Below, piece by piece: positions 41,945 through 51,303 of a stretch of 64,000 nucleotides of DNA. The stretch is from contig NZ_CP009323.1 of assembly GCF_000959725.1 (NCBI RefSeq), forward strand, positions 3,038,001 to 3,102,000, written 5' to 3'. Every line of letters begins with the position of its first letter. Position 1 is the first letter of the stretch. The notes under the pieces were generated by a model, which was not told the origin of the DNA, ran no database searches, and saw nothing but the letters and a program-made list of their open reading frames with translations. Source of the stretch: Burkholderia gladioli. Lineage in GTDB: Bacteria > Pseudomonadota > Gammaproteobacteria > Burkholderiales > Burkholderiaceae. The position numbers and the translations under genes are program-made.

Positions 41945-43324
41945 TCAAGCCCCGGCGTTGGCGACGAGAACCAGCTTCTGGTTGACGAACTCCTTGATGC
42001 CGAGCTCGGACAGCTCGCGGCCGTAGCCTGAGCGCTTCACGCCGCCGAAGGGCAGCTCAGGGGCGGTGCTGGCGAAGCTGTTGATCCAGACCGCACCGGT
42101 TTCGATGCGCGAGGCCAGCGACTTGGCGCGTTCGATGTTCCGCGAGAACACCGCGCCCGCCAGGCCGTAGCGCGAGTCGTTGGCCAGTTCGACCGCCTCG
42201 TCGTCGTTCTTCACGACATACACCTGGGCGACCGGGCCGAAGAACTCCTCGAAGTAGGCCGGGTTGTCGCGAGCGACATGGGTCAGGATGGTCGGCTCGA
42301 AGAAGTTGCCCTTGCCTTCGAGTGCCTTGCCGCCCAGGTGCAGCGTGGCGCCGTGCGCCAGCGCGCGCTCGACCTGCCGCGACAGCCCCTTCACGGCCTC
42401 GGCGGACGACAGGGGGCCCAGCCTGGTGCTTTCGTCGAGCGGATCGCCGATCTTCACGGCCGCCATCGCCACGGTGAACTTCTCGAGGAACTGGTCGGCG
42501 ATGTTCTCGTGCAGCACGAAGCGCTTGGCGCAAATGCATTCCTGGCCCGAGATGTGCAGGCGCGAGAAGACGCCGATCTCGACGGCTTTTTCCAGGTCCG
42601 CGTCGTCGAGCACGACGAACACGTCGTTGCCGCCCATCTCCAGCGTCGACTTCTTCAAGTACTTGCCGGCCTGGGCCGCGATGGCGCTGCCGGCGCCTTC
42701 CGAGCCCGTCATGGCGGCGCCCTGGATGCGATCGTCCGCGATGATGTCGGCAACCTGGCCGGCGGTGATGAAGAGGTTCTTCCAGGCGCCTTCCGGCGCG
42801 CCGGCTTCGTTGACCAAGGCCTCGAACACGCTCGCGCAGTGCGGCACGATGCTGGCGTGCTTGGCGAGCACCGGGTTGCCGGCCGCGATGGCCGGCGCGA
42901 ATACGCGCATCAGCTGATAGTAGGGGAAGTTCCAGGGCTCGACCGCGAGCAGGACACCGATGGGATGATGCTCGACCCAGGCATCGCCGAGCTGCGAATC
43001 AATCTTCACCGGTGCCAGGAACCGCTCGGCGTTGCGCGCATAGAAACGCGCGATCTCGGCGATGATCCACACCTCGTCGCGCGCGTCGCCGATCAGCTTG
43101 CCCATCTCCATCGTCGCGATGCGGGCCAGCTCCTCCTTGCGCGCGTCGATCAGGTCGGCGAGGCGTTCCAGCACCTGCAGGCGCGGCTTGATGGGGCCTT
43201 TCGACCATGCCGACTTGTACAGTCGATGCGCCGCGCTCAGCGCGGCCTCGATGTCGGCGTCGGTGTGGTTCGGATAGGTCTTGACCAGTTCGTTGGTCGT
43301 GGGGTTGATGGTTTGATAAGGCAT
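41945..43324 (-). CDS. NAD(P)+-dependent aldehyde dehydrogenase (succinate-semialdehyde type)
   Basis: The 459-residue product carries TLEMGGNDVF with the general-base Glu, SGQECICAKRF with the catalytic Cys, and the cofactor segment GVLLAVEPWNFPYYQL. The pattern LVKTYPNHTDADIEAAL and the overall length match the SSADH/Sad-like group. The ATG at 43324 (MPYQTINP) is preferred. A TetR gene lies just upstream on the same strand, suggesting regulated detoxification or catabolism of an aldehyde; the natural substrate is not evident. Confidence 0.88.
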   Translation of the reverse strand: MPYQTINPTTNELVKTYPNHTDADIEAALSAAHRLYKSAWSKGPIKPRLQVLERLADLIDARKEELARIATMEMGKLIGDARDEVWIIAEIARFYARNAERFLAPVKIDSQLGDAWVEHHPIGVLLAVEPWNFPYYQLMRVFAPAIAAGNPVLAKHASIVPHCASVFEALVNEAGAPEGAWKNLFITAGQVADIIADDRIQGAAMTGSEGAGSAIAAQAGKYLKKSTLEMGGNDVFVVLDDADLEKAVEIGVFSRLHISGQECICAKRFVLHENIADQFLEKFTVAMAAVKIGDPLDESTRLGPLSSAEAVKGLSRQVERALAHGATLHLGGKALEGKGNFFEPTILTHVARDNPAYFEEFFGPVAQVYVVKNDDEAVELANDSRYGLAGAVFSRNIERAKSLASRIETGAVWINSFASTAPELPFGGVKRSGYGRELSELGIKEFVNQKLVLVANAGA

Positions 43325-43407
43325 GGAAAGCTCCATTCGTTCTTGGGTAAATAAAACGCACTGCTAACAAAAAATAGGTTGAACCGTTGATCGGCAGGAT
43401 TGGGTCG

Positions 43408-44046
43408 CTACCTGGAAGCGGCCAGCGAGACGCTGTCGGCTGTGCTCGATCGCGGCCGAATAAGGTGGCGCGTGATCGATGCCGCATTCTCGAAAGGCAG
43501 GCGGCTACGTGAGATCTTCGCCATGATGCTGGCGCCCAGCCATGTTTGATAAAGCGTCAGGGCGACGTCCGGCGGCGCCTCGCGCACGTCCAGCGAGCCG
43601 TCGGCGATGCCCAGGCGAATCGCCTCGGCGAGGCGCTCGACGAGCCTGTCCGTGCCGCGCTCGAGCGCCAGTCTCATGGATTCGGAGATGTCGGCAAGCT
43701 CGGCGCCGAGCTTGACCACCAGGCATTTCATGCTGTCATTCGACTCCATCTGGCGATCGGCCCAGCCTTGCCAGTAACTCATCAGCCGATCGCCCATGCC
43801 GCGATCGCCGGCCGTCAGCAGGCAGTCCATGCCGGCCAGCGAGGCTTCGAAATAAACATCGAGCAGCGCCTCGCCAAACGCGTCCTTCGAGGCGAAGTAG
43901 TGATAGAACGAGCCTTTCGGCACCGAGGCGGCATGCAGTACCTCGTTGAGGCCCACCGCGGAAAACCCCTTGCTCGCCATCAATCCCTGAGCCGCGTCGA
44001 GGATCCGCTGCCGGGTTTCGCCGGTTCGATACATCTTGTTCGTCAT
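43408..44046 (-). CDS. TetR-family repressor
   Basis: This 212-residue protein has an N-terminal TetR helix-turn-helix (RQRILDAAQGLMASKGFSAVGLNEV, then GSFYHYFASKDAFGEALL) and a C-terminal ligand domain of the TetR_C_6/AcuR-like type. The ATG at 44046 (MTNKMYRTGE) is preferred over an upstream in-frame ATG because it gives the usual short leader. It precedes the aldehyde dehydrogenase on the same strand and probably controls it and itself. Confidence 0.85.
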   Translation of the reverse strand: MTNKMYRTGETRQRILDAAQGLMASKGFSAVGLNEVLHAASVPKGSFYHYFASKDAFGEALLDVYFEASLAGMDCLLTAGDRGMGDRLMSYWQGWADRQMESNDSMKCLVVKLGAELADISESMRLALERGTDRLVERLAEAIRLGIADGSLDVREAPPDVALTLYQTWLGASIMAKISRSRLPFENAASITRHLIRPRSSTADSVSLAASR

Positions 44047-44311
44047 CGCCGAGGTTTCCTGAATAGACCAGTCGCTTGCGTCGTCAGGCAAATCTTGGCT
44101 CGGAGCTCAGGCGGGCAGCAATGTCATATCTGCAATGATTCGAGACAGCGCGTGTCGCTCCGCGCATGGGCGATTCGTGGGGCGCGACGGCAGGCGGCGG
44201 GCCGACACCCGGATGTGCGATCATCCCTTGCCTGGGCGAACCCGGCCTGTCTGGCTCGGCCAGGCCGGCCGGATCTCGCCGATCAATCGCAGGAACACCC
44301 TTGGAGGCCCC

Positions 44312-44830
44312 TTGCTTGTCCACAGCCCGCTTCGAGTCGGTAGCCTCGCCATCGCGGTCCTGGTCGCGAGCCTGCCGCTCGCCCGACCGGCGGCGGCGAA
44401 GCTCCCGCCCTTGTCCCTGGACGTGTATCAGCGAACCCCGTCGGGCGAGCAGGGCAAGCTGTTGCACCATTTTTCCGCGGAAGAACTGGGTGCGATGCCC
44501 CAATACACGATCATCACCTCCACGCCGTGGACGGCGAGATCGACATTCGTGGGCGTGCGGGTGGAGGATATTCTGAAGAAGGTGGGGGTCGCGAGCGGCA
44601 CCTTCAGGCTGGCGGCTTACGACGGCTTCATTTCTCAAACCATCTACGTATCGGACGTCATGAAATATCATCCGATCTTCGCGACGTCGATGAATGGCGA
44701 GCAACTCCAGATCAGGAACTTCGGCCCGATCTTCACGATATTCCCGCGCGATCTGCACCCCGACGTGTTCAACAACTACCGGTTCGAGGCGAGTTTTGCC
44801 CGACAGATCAAGGCGCTGGAGGTCGACTGA
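44312..44830 (+). CDS. Exported molybdopterin-binding-fold protein (SUOX/YedY-like domain)
   Basis: A TTG start at 44312 is chosen because GGAGG sits five bases ahead and it places a signal peptide (VGSLAIAVLVASLPLARPAAA) at the N-terminus; earlier in-frame ATGs give a long unlikely leader. The mature part has TPWTARSTFVGVRVEDILKKVG, the hallmark of the oxidoreductase molybdopterin-binding fold. The 172-residue protein is short and I see no conserved cofactor Cys, so it may be a sensor or binding protein rather than an enzyme. It lies directly upstream of a methyltransferase and a sensor kinase, suggesting a signalling role. Confidence 0.72.
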   Translation: MLVHSPLRVGSLAIAVLVASLPLARPAAAKLPPLSLDVYQRTPSGEQGKLLHHFSAEELGAMPQYTIITSTPWTARSTFVGVRVEDILKKVGVASGTFRLAAYDGFISQTIYVSDVMKYHPIFATSMNGEQLQIRNFGPIFTIFPRDLHPDVFNNYRFEASFARQIKALEVD

Positions 44831-44831
44831 A

Positions 44832-45638
44832 ATGGATGCACAGAGTGCTCGGCTGCCGGGATCCACGCCGTGCAAGATCTGCGGCGCTCGCGCGGCATGG
44901 TTCGGCACGGCGAACTTCAACAAGAATTGCGAGGAGCGACGAGGCTTGATCCTGCCTCCCCATGCCGAATTCGCGACGTATTTCAAGTGTGAAAACTGCG
45001 CGACGATCTTCACGACGGATTTCGACCACTGGAGCCGTGAGGATTTCGCCCGGAACATCTACAACGAGGAATACGCGCTCATCGATGTCGACGTGCTCGA
45101 TACGCGACCCAGGCAGAATGCCAGGCTCATTGCCGACCTGGTGACCGACCGGAAGGTATCGATCCTGGACTATGGCGGCCATGCGGGCCATCTGAGCCGG
45201 ATGCTCGCGCAGAAGGGTTTCTGCGCCGACAGCTGGGATCCTTTTTCGAATCCCGTGGCGGTACGCAATGGCTACGATCTCATCGCCTCCTTCGAGGTGC
45301 TCGAGCACAGCATCGATCCGATCGGCACCGTGTCCGACATGGCGAGCAAGCTGGAGGACGATGGCGCGATCCTGTTTTCGACCTACGCGCTGGATTTCGA
45401 GCCCGATGCCTCGATCGATCACTGGTACATCTCGCCCCGCAACGGGCACGTGACCATTCATTCACGCCAGGGCCTGCGGATCCTGTTCGCGAAATTCGAC
45501 ATGCGAATCCATCACTATTCCCGAGGTCTTCACCTGGCCCTCCGCGAAGGCCGGGCCGTCCCGCCGTGGCTCACGCGCGAGCCCGTCGCCTGGATCGCGG
45601 TGCCGGGCGAGGTCCTGCACGCGCCGCATCGATCGTGA
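44832..45638 (+). CDS. Zinc-ribbon class I SAM methyltransferase
   Basis: This 268-residue protein opens with a CKICGARAAWFGT...CENC four-cysteine motif, probably a zinc ribbon. A SAM-binding Rossmann fold follows with ILDYGGHAGHLSRMLAQKG (motif I) and LIASFEVLEHS (motif IV). This arrangement occurs in methyltransferases next to surface-sugar genes. The ATG lies one base after the previous stop, and the stop overlaps the GTG of the kinase, so the three genes are coupled. The substrate is unknown. Confidence 0.8.
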   Translation: MDAQSARLPGSTPCKICGARAAWFGTANFNKNCEERRGLILPPHAEFATYFKCENCATIFTTDFDHWSREDFARNIYNEEYALIDVDVLDTRPRQNARLIADLVTDRKVSILDYGGHAGHLSRMLAQKGFCADSWDPFSNPVAVRNGYDLIASFEVLEHSIDPIGTVSDMASKLEDDGAILFSTYALDFEPDASIDHWYISPRNGHVTIHSRQGLRILFAKFDMRIHHYSRGLHLALREGRAVPPWLTREPVAWIAVPGEVLHAPHRS

Positions 45639-47480
45639 CGAAGAACCTGTTCCAGACCCGGCGCTCCGGCCTGAGGTCGATCGGGTTCCACGGCTCGCCG
45701 AGGTTCGCGATCCTGTCGATCGCCGCGATCATCATCGTCTCGGTCGTTTTCTGGACCTACTCGGCGCTGTCCTGGTTGAATCCGAGAGGCGTCTACGCGC
45801 TGACCGGGCCGCAGGAGAACTATTACTGGGGGCCGGCCCAGTTCGAAATAAAACTGGAGGAGTTCAAGGGCGACCTGGTCCAGTATTTTCGCCGGGACCG
45901 TCGATTTCGATGCCCTGGAGTTGTCCTACAACATCCTGCTGTCGAAGTATTTCATCCTGTCGGTGACGGGGGATGCCACCCGCTCGGCCATGGCCGTGCC
46001 CGAATATCGAGCCGCCCTGGCCGACCTGCGCCCGCCGCTGTACAGCCTCTCGCCGTTCTTCGAGCGCCAGCGCATATCCCGGCAGGACGCGGTCGCGATC
46101 CTGGCGACCCTCAACGCGATGGCGCCCGACGTCAGCCGCCTGGTGCACAGCATCGGCGATGCGGAAATCCTGCGGCGCCAGTTGGCGATCGACGATTTCA
46201 AGAGCAAGCAGTTCTTCTTCCTGAAGCTCAGCACCGGCCTGGTGGCCATCATCCTGGTCGGATTCGTCGGACTGCTCTGGCTGCTGCGGCAGTTGCGGGC
46301 GAATATCCGGCGCGAAAGCGAGCTGCGCGAAGTCAAGGCTGCCTTCCTGGGGATGGTCGGGCATGAACTGCGTTCGCCCTTGCAGGTGGTGACCTCGGTG
46401 ATCGACAACCTGATGCACGAGGAACTCACGCGCTCGGCGATGAAGGGCGTGTTCGCGCTGGAGCGGGCCGCGCAGGCCATCGATATCCAGCTGAGGGATA
46501 TCACCGACTTCGCGCTGTTGGGAACCAGCCGCCTGAAGATCGTCAAGGGCTGGTTCCGGATGTCGGAGGTGCTCGGGGTGACGCTGGAATCGCAGCGCGA
46601 GCTGTCGATGAAGAAGGGCATCGCGATCGAGGTGAAATTCAGCGAGCATTTCCCGTTGATTTTCTCCGACGAGAATCGGGTACAGCAGATCCTCACGAAC
46701 CTGGTATCCAACGCCATCAAATATTCCGAAACCGGCCCGGTGCGGGTTTCCATCACGGCAATTGCGCGCGGCAGCCGCTCCGGTGGCGAGGCTCGCTACG
46801 ATCTCGTGATCCAGGTCCGGGATCAGGGCGTGGGGATCAGCCAGTCGGACCAGGCGCAGATATTCAAGCCGTTCGTGCGCCTGGCCGACGGGCGAGCGAG
46901 CCAGGTACCGGGGATCGGGATGGGCCTGGCGATCGTGGGCGAGATCGTCGGTCTGCTCGATGGCAGGATCGCCATCGACAGCCGGCCCGGGGCGGGTTCG
47001 GAATTCACCGTGTCGCTTCCCTGCGAGGGGCGGCCGGATCAAGAGCCGTCCCTGGAGCAGCGGCGCCCGGGCAAGCCGAGCCATTCGATGGATATCGCGT
47101 GGCTGCGCCACGTGCTGGTGGTGGACGACAATCCCGAGATCGTGGAAACGCTGGTCTCGGTGTTCGAATCATATGGGGTGGATGTCGATGGCGTCAGCTC
47201 GGCGCAGGACGCGCAACGGCAACTGGCGGCGAAGCGTTATCAGGTCGTCGTGTGCGACATCCAGATGCCGGAGATGAGCGGCTTCGAATTGCTCGAGCAC
47301 ACGCGCCGCATCGGGCTGATCAACGACGACACCATCGTCGTCGCGCTGAGCGCCTACAGCCCCCTGCTGTTCGACAAGGGGGACAAGGGCATGTTCGACG
47401 TGTTCCTGAGCAAGCCCCTGCGCGCCAGCGATCTGTTCTCCTCGCTGTCGAAAGCGGCCAGGGCCAAGGGCCTGCATTGA
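45635..47480 (+). CDS. Hybrid sensor histidine kinase, apparent +1 frameshift near 45887-45890
   Basis: From the GTG at 45635 the protein has a first membrane helix (ILSIAAIIIVSVVFWTYSAL), a periplasmic region, a second helix (LVAIILVGFVGLLWLL), a HisKA domain with phospho-acceptor GHELRSPLQVV, and an HATPase domain (QQILTNLVSNAIKYSETG, DQGVGI, GIGMGLAIV). A receiver (LVVDDNPEIVETL, phospho-Asp in VVVCDIQMPEMSG) ends it. The frame breaks in the periplasmic region: dropping one T from the TTTT run at 45887-45890 restores QYFAGTVDFDALELSYNILL. Without that correction two proteins are read, the second starting near 45921. The matching regulator at 47512 is convergent. Confidence 0.82.
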
Positions 47481-47511
47481 CCCGGGCGCGTCGCGCGCGC
47501 GGCTGGAGCGC

Positions 47512-48372
47512 CTAGTCGCGCCGCTGGTTCAGCCGGCGATTGAGGTCGGCGACCAGCCAGGGAAGGCGCAGCGGTTTCTCGAGTGCCGAGATGTCGTATT
47601 TCTGGATGATTTCCGCCATCTCGACCTCGCTGGCCTCGCCGGTGGCGATCTTGCCCGTCAGCAGATAGACGAGCGGGGCAGGGGCGGAGGAAATGATTTC
47701 CTCGATCGGGTAGCGCGCGGTGATGCCGTCGAGCAGCCAGTCGATGATGACGGCGTCGAAGCTCGCCGATTTCAGCTCGGCCAGGAAGCTGCGATAGCTC
47801 GTGTAGCCCTTCGCGATGAAACCGGTCCGGTTCAGGTAGCTGCAGATCTGTTCGGTGATGGCGGGATCGTCATCCACCACGGCAACCGCCGGATCGCTGA
47901 TTTCCCGCACCTGGATCGAGATCCGGTAGACCTCGAATTTCTCACCCGCCGGCGCCGCGTCGCGCGGGAACACATGCCATCGGTCGCCGCTCATGATCGC
48001 GACGAACTCCGGGCTTCGGTTCGCCGAGAGTCTGCCGCCGATCTCGGCCTGGCATTCATAGTCCCTGCCGCCGATCGTCAGGGATGCCCTGGCCACGCCA
48101 TCGGGCGATTCGGCTTCGCTGCCCTGCGAGGCGTCGTCGGCCACCAACTGGGCCGCCGACTCTCCATATTCGGCGGCCACCGCGCGAAGCTGGAGGATCG
48201 TCCAGGGATTCTCGCCCTTGATCTTGCGAAGTGCCTGAGAGTAGCTGAGCCCCAGAATTCTTTGTATTTCGGTGGCGTACTGACGCTTCGCGACACCTTG
48301 CGATTCCAGTAGCTGCCTGACGCGCTGCGCGATGGAACCTGCGTCGTCGGGCCCGTCTTGATTCTCCAGCAT
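47512..48372 (-). CDS. Helix-turn-helix protein with C-terminal receiver domain (BetR-like)
   Basis: The 286-residue product has an N-terminal DNA-binding region (QRVRQLLESQGVAKRQYATEIQRILGLSYSQAL) resembling the BetR domain, a middle segment, and a C-terminal response-regulator receiver (VAVVDDDPAITEQICSYLNRTG with phospho-Asp in VIIDWLL). The order (DNA-binding first, receiver last) is opposite to most response regulators. It converges on the hybrid kinase, and the two probably form one signalling pair. Confidence 0.72.
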   Translation of the reverse strand: MLENQDGPDDAGSIAQRVRQLLESQGVAKRQYATEIQRILGLSYSQALRKIKGENPWTILQLRAVAAEYGESAAQLVADDASQGSEAESPDGVARASLTIGGRDYECQAEIGGRLSANRSPEFVAIMSGDRWHVFPRDAAPAGEKFEVYRISIQVREISDPAVAVVDDDPAITEQICSYLNRTGFIAKGYTSYRSFLAELKSASFDAVIIDWLLDGITARYPIEEIISSAPAPLVYLLTGKIATGEASEVEMAEIIQKYDISALEKPLRLPWLVADLNRRLNQRRD

Positions 48373-48482
48373 TGACTCTCCAGGGATGGGTGGCTGAGCG
48401 ATCTTCCCACAAGGTGCCGTTCCTGTCTCTCATCTTGCATGCCGCGCTCGAATTATCCGAACAAGAGCGCGCGTCAAGCTTT

Positions 48483-48530
48483 TTTGATATCAAAGTGCGC
48501 TTGACATGCGCTTTTGCTCCGGAGAACAAT
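48483..48530 (+). promoter_or_regulatory. Promoter and palindrome upstream of the FtsZ-like gene
   Basis: TTTGATATCAAA at 48483-48494 is a perfect 12-bp palindrome. It is followed by TTGACA at 48501-48506 and AACAAT at 48525-48530 (spacing 18). The 274-base gap also separates this gene from the divergent BetR-like regulator, so the palindrome is a candidate operator for either. Confidence 0.4.
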
Positions 48531-48646
48531 GTGCGCCATGCGCGTTTCTCAAAAAAGCGATGCTCGCTCCGATTCCCGGCTCGTGGCGTGAGGACGTTCG
48601 ACAGCAATCCACGGCCCGCTCCGAGGCCTTCCGAGGAAACACCACG

Positions 48647-49519
48647 ATGTCATCATGCAACGAGAGCGCGGGAGACCAATCGTGCCGCGGGTGGTCGGTG
48701 ATACCCATGCCGCACGAGCCTGCCGGGGTGTCGGCGATCGACCTGGCCGGCGTTGGCCGGATCGGCGCGGCCATCGCGAGCGCCCTGCAACGTCTCATGG
48801 ATTCCCGCGGCCTGGAACGGCTGGAGCGCGAGGGGGCGGGATGGTGGCAGCGGGCGGCGCGCGAGCTGCCCGCTGGGGTGGCAGCAGGCGATCGTGCCGG
48901 CGCCGATCTGCGCTTCCTGTTCATCTCGGCAACCGAGCCCGGTGCCCTCGAACTGGCAGAGCGCGCGAGCGCCGCCGCGCGGGCCGGCGGTGCCCGCGTG
49001 GTGGCCATCGTGATGTATCCGCCGCTGCCCGATCGGGCAGCGGTACAGAACGCCACCGCGAAGCTGGCCGCCGAGGTGGACGCCATCGTGGTGATGCCCG
49101 ACTATCCCCACCTGACGCTGCTGGACTGCATCGTGCGCGCCTATCGCGCCGCGGTCGGCGAGCGGCCGACGCGCGCGAGCGCCTCGGCCATGCCGGCCGG
49201 CAGCGAATTCCTGGACTTGCGCTCGGCATTCCACGGCGCGGGACGCGCCTCGCTGGGCAGCGGGCTGGCATCGGGCCCGGAGCGCATCCTCGAGGCGGCG
49301 ACGGACGCGGTGGACGAACTCGGCGACATCGCGCTTCGCGCGGCATCGGGCATCCTGGTGATCGTCGCCGGCGCCGAGACGCTGCGGCTCGCCGAGGTCG
49401 CCTCCGCGCTGTACCAGGTGCATGCCCGCACCCGCGGCGACGCGCAGGCGGTGCTGGCCGCGCACTATGACGAGCGCATGGGCCATGCCGTGCGCGTGAT
49501 CGTGGTCGCCGCAAGCTAG
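48647..49519 (+). CDS. Degenerate FtsZ-like protein lacking the GTPase signature
   Basis: This 290-residue protein resembles FtsZ most clearly in its C-terminal half: HGAGRASLGSG, a stretch like the FtsZ T7-H8 region, SGILVIVAGAETLRLAEVASAL, then YDERMGHAVRVIVVAAS, matching the DE-x-x-G-D-x-x-R-V-T-V-I-A-T end of FtsZ. The region that should hold the tubulin signature GGGTGTG reads FISATEPGALELAERAS, so GTP binding is unlikely. It may be a tubulin-fold paralogue with a structural or regulatory role. The ATG at 48647 has GAGGA twelve bases ahead. Its stop overlaps that of the convergent LysR gene at CTAG. Confidence 0.6.
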   Translation: MSSCNESAGDQSCRGWSVIPMPHEPAGVSAIDLAGVGRIGAAIASALQRLMDSRGLERLEREGAGWWQRAARELPAGVAAGDRAGADLRFLFISATEPGALELAERASAAARAGGARVVAIVMYPPLPDRAAVQNATAKLAAEVDAIVVMPDYPHLTLLDCIVRAYRAAVGERPTRASASAMPAGSEFLDLRSAFHGAGRASLGSGLASGPERILEAATDAVDELGDIALRAASGILVIVAGAETLRLAEVASALYQVHARTRGDAQAVLAAHYDERMGHAVRVIVVAAS

Positions 49520-50433
49520 CCGGGCTGCCCGATGCGCCCGGCGATGAAGGCAAGGAAGCTGCGGATCTTGGGCGCGGTATGGCGGCTCGGCGAGCAGAAC
49601 GCCCAGGCATTGCCGTAGTAGTTGGTCTTGAACAGCCAGTCCGGCAGGACCTGCTCGACGCGGCCGTCCTCGAGCGCGGCGGCCGCCACGAAGCGCGGCA
49701 CGCCGCCGATGCCGAGATCGGCCAGCACCGCCTCCAGCCGCACGCCGGAATGATTGGCGACATACCGGCCGCGCACGTCGACCGCCACCGTGCCTCCCCC
49801 TCGCTCGAAGCGCCAGCGCGTGTCGACCGGGTCCTCGCTGAGCGTGATGCAGCCGTGCGCGGCCAGCTCGCGCGGATGCGCGGGCCGGCCGTGCCGCGCC
49901 AGGTAGGCCGGCGTCGCGCACACCACGTGCTCGATGCGCATCAGCTTCCTGCCGACCAGGCCCGGCGGCGGATCGTCAGTGATCCGAAACACGATGTCGA
50001 CCTGGTCGTCGACCGGATCGAGCTGGCGGTCGTCGAGCTTCAGCACCACGTCGACGGCGGGATGCGCCGCCAGGAAATCGGGAATGTTGGGGTGGATCAG
50101 GAAGCGGCCCAGCGCGCGCGGCGCGCTGATCCGGATCGTGCCGGCCGGCTCGGCCGAGCGGCGTTCGGCCAGCGACATCACCGCCTTCGCGGCGGCCACC
50201 AGCTCGCCGGCATGGCGCAACGCCTCCAGGCCCTCGTCGCTGAGCCGCAGCCTGCGCGTGCTGCGCAGGATCAGCCGCGTGCCGAGCGCGCGCTCCAGCC
50301 GCGCGATCGAGCGGCTCACCGCCGAGGGCGTCGAGCCGAGCCGGCGCGCGGCCTCGGAGAAGCTGCCGGCTTCCGCGACCTTGACGAAGGTCGCCATCTC
50401 GTCCATCAGCGGCGGAATCTGATTTGTGCTCAC
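49516..50433 (-). CDS. LysR-family regulator (CrgA/DsdC-like substrate domain)
   Basis: This 305-residue protein has helix-turn-helix FVKVAEAGSFSEAARRLGSTPSAVSRSIARLE and the LysR effector domain (PRALGRFLIHPNIPDFLAAHP, TPAYLARHGRP) of the large Burkholderia CrgA-like group. It converges with the FtsZ-like gene, sharing the CTAG stop, and diverges from the amidotransferase at 50536 across about 100 bases; it may regulate that gene. Confidence 0.88.
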   Translation of the reverse strand: MSTNQIPPLMDEMATFVKVAEAGSFSEAARRLGSTPSAVSRSIARLERALGTRLILRSTRRLRLSDEGLEALRHAGELVAAAKAVMSLAERRSAEPAGTIRISAPRALGRFLIHPNIPDFLAAHPAVDVVLKLDDRQLDPVDDQVDIVFRITDDPPPGLVGRKLMRIEHVVCATPAYLARHGRPAHPRELAAHGCITLSEDPVDTRWRFERGGGTVAVDVRGRYVANHSGVRLEAVLADLGIGGVPRFVAAAALEDGRVEQVLPDWLFKTNYYGNAWAFCSPSRHTAPKIRSFLAFIAGRIGQPG

Positions 50434-50535
50434 GGGGAACAGGTCCTTGCTCGGTCGCGCGTATTATCGGCCGGCGCCCGGCTGCGTACAATCGGCGCAC
50501 CCGATTCCCTGCCGATTCCCTGCCGACTTCCCTCG

Positions 50536-51270
50536 ATGAACAAACCGATCCTGATCGTGATCACCGGCGAGACCTTCGCCTCGATTAGCGCGGCCCATGG
50601 CGATTTCGCCGACTGGATCGAGGCGGGCCTCGCCGCGAGCCCGCTGCCCGGCCTCGCGATCGAGCGCTTCGACGCGCGCGGCGCGGCTGCCTTGCCGGAT
50701 GTGGACGACTACGCCGGCATCGTGCTGACCGGCTCGCATGCGATGGTGACGGCGCGGGAGCCCTGGAGCGAACGGCTCGGGCATTGGCTGGCCGATTGCG
50801 CGGCGCGGGGCGTCACGCCGATGCTGGGGATCTGCTACGGGCATCAACTGCTGGCCCAGGCGCTCGGCGGCGAGGTGGGCGATCGCCGCGACCGGCGCTT
50901 CGAGATCGGCACGGTGTCGATCGGGCAGCGCGCCGAGGCGGCGGGCGATCCGCTGTTCGCGGCGCTGCCCGCGCGCTTCGACGCGCAGGTGGTGCATTAC
51001 CAGTCCGTGCATCGGCTGCCGCCGGGCGCGCGCCTGCTGGCCGCCAGCGACACCGATCCCTGCCAGGCCTTCCGCCACGGGCAGGCCTGCTGGGGCGTGC
51101 AGTTCCACCCGGAATTCCCGCTGCCGGCGATCGAGCAGTACCTCGCGATCCTGCGCGCGCAACCGGGCGCGCACGGCGCCGATGCCTTGCCGCCGCAAGT
51201 GCGCCTGGCATCCACGCCCGAGGCATTCGCCTTGCTCGCGCGCTTCGCGCGTTTGTGCCTGACGGCCTGA
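50536..51270 (+). CDS. Class I glutamine amidotransferase (GMP synthase-like, stand-alone)
   Basis: The 244-residue product has nucleophile motif MLGICYGHQLLAQALGG with the catalytic Cys, and GVQFHPEFP supplying the His-Glu pair, both diagnostic of class I glutaminase domains. No synthetase domain is attached, as in the YfeJ/GMP synthase-like group of uncertain function, possibly gamma-glutamyl hydrolases. No partner gene is adjacent. Confidence 0.85.
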   Translation: MNKPILIVITGETFASISAAHGDFADWIEAGLAASPLPGLAIERFDARGAAALPDVDDYAGIVLTGSHAMVTAREPWSERLGHWLADCAARGVTPMLGICYGHQLLAQALGGEVGDRRDRRFEIGTVSIGQRAEAAGDPLFAALPARFDAQVVHYQSVHRLPPGARLLAASDTDPCQAFRHGQACWGVQFHPEFPLPAIEQYLAILRAQPGAHGADALPPQVRLASTPEAFALLARFARLCLTA

Positions 51271-51303
51271 ACGCGCCGGGCGCCGGGGTTCGGCGCTACC
51301 GCT

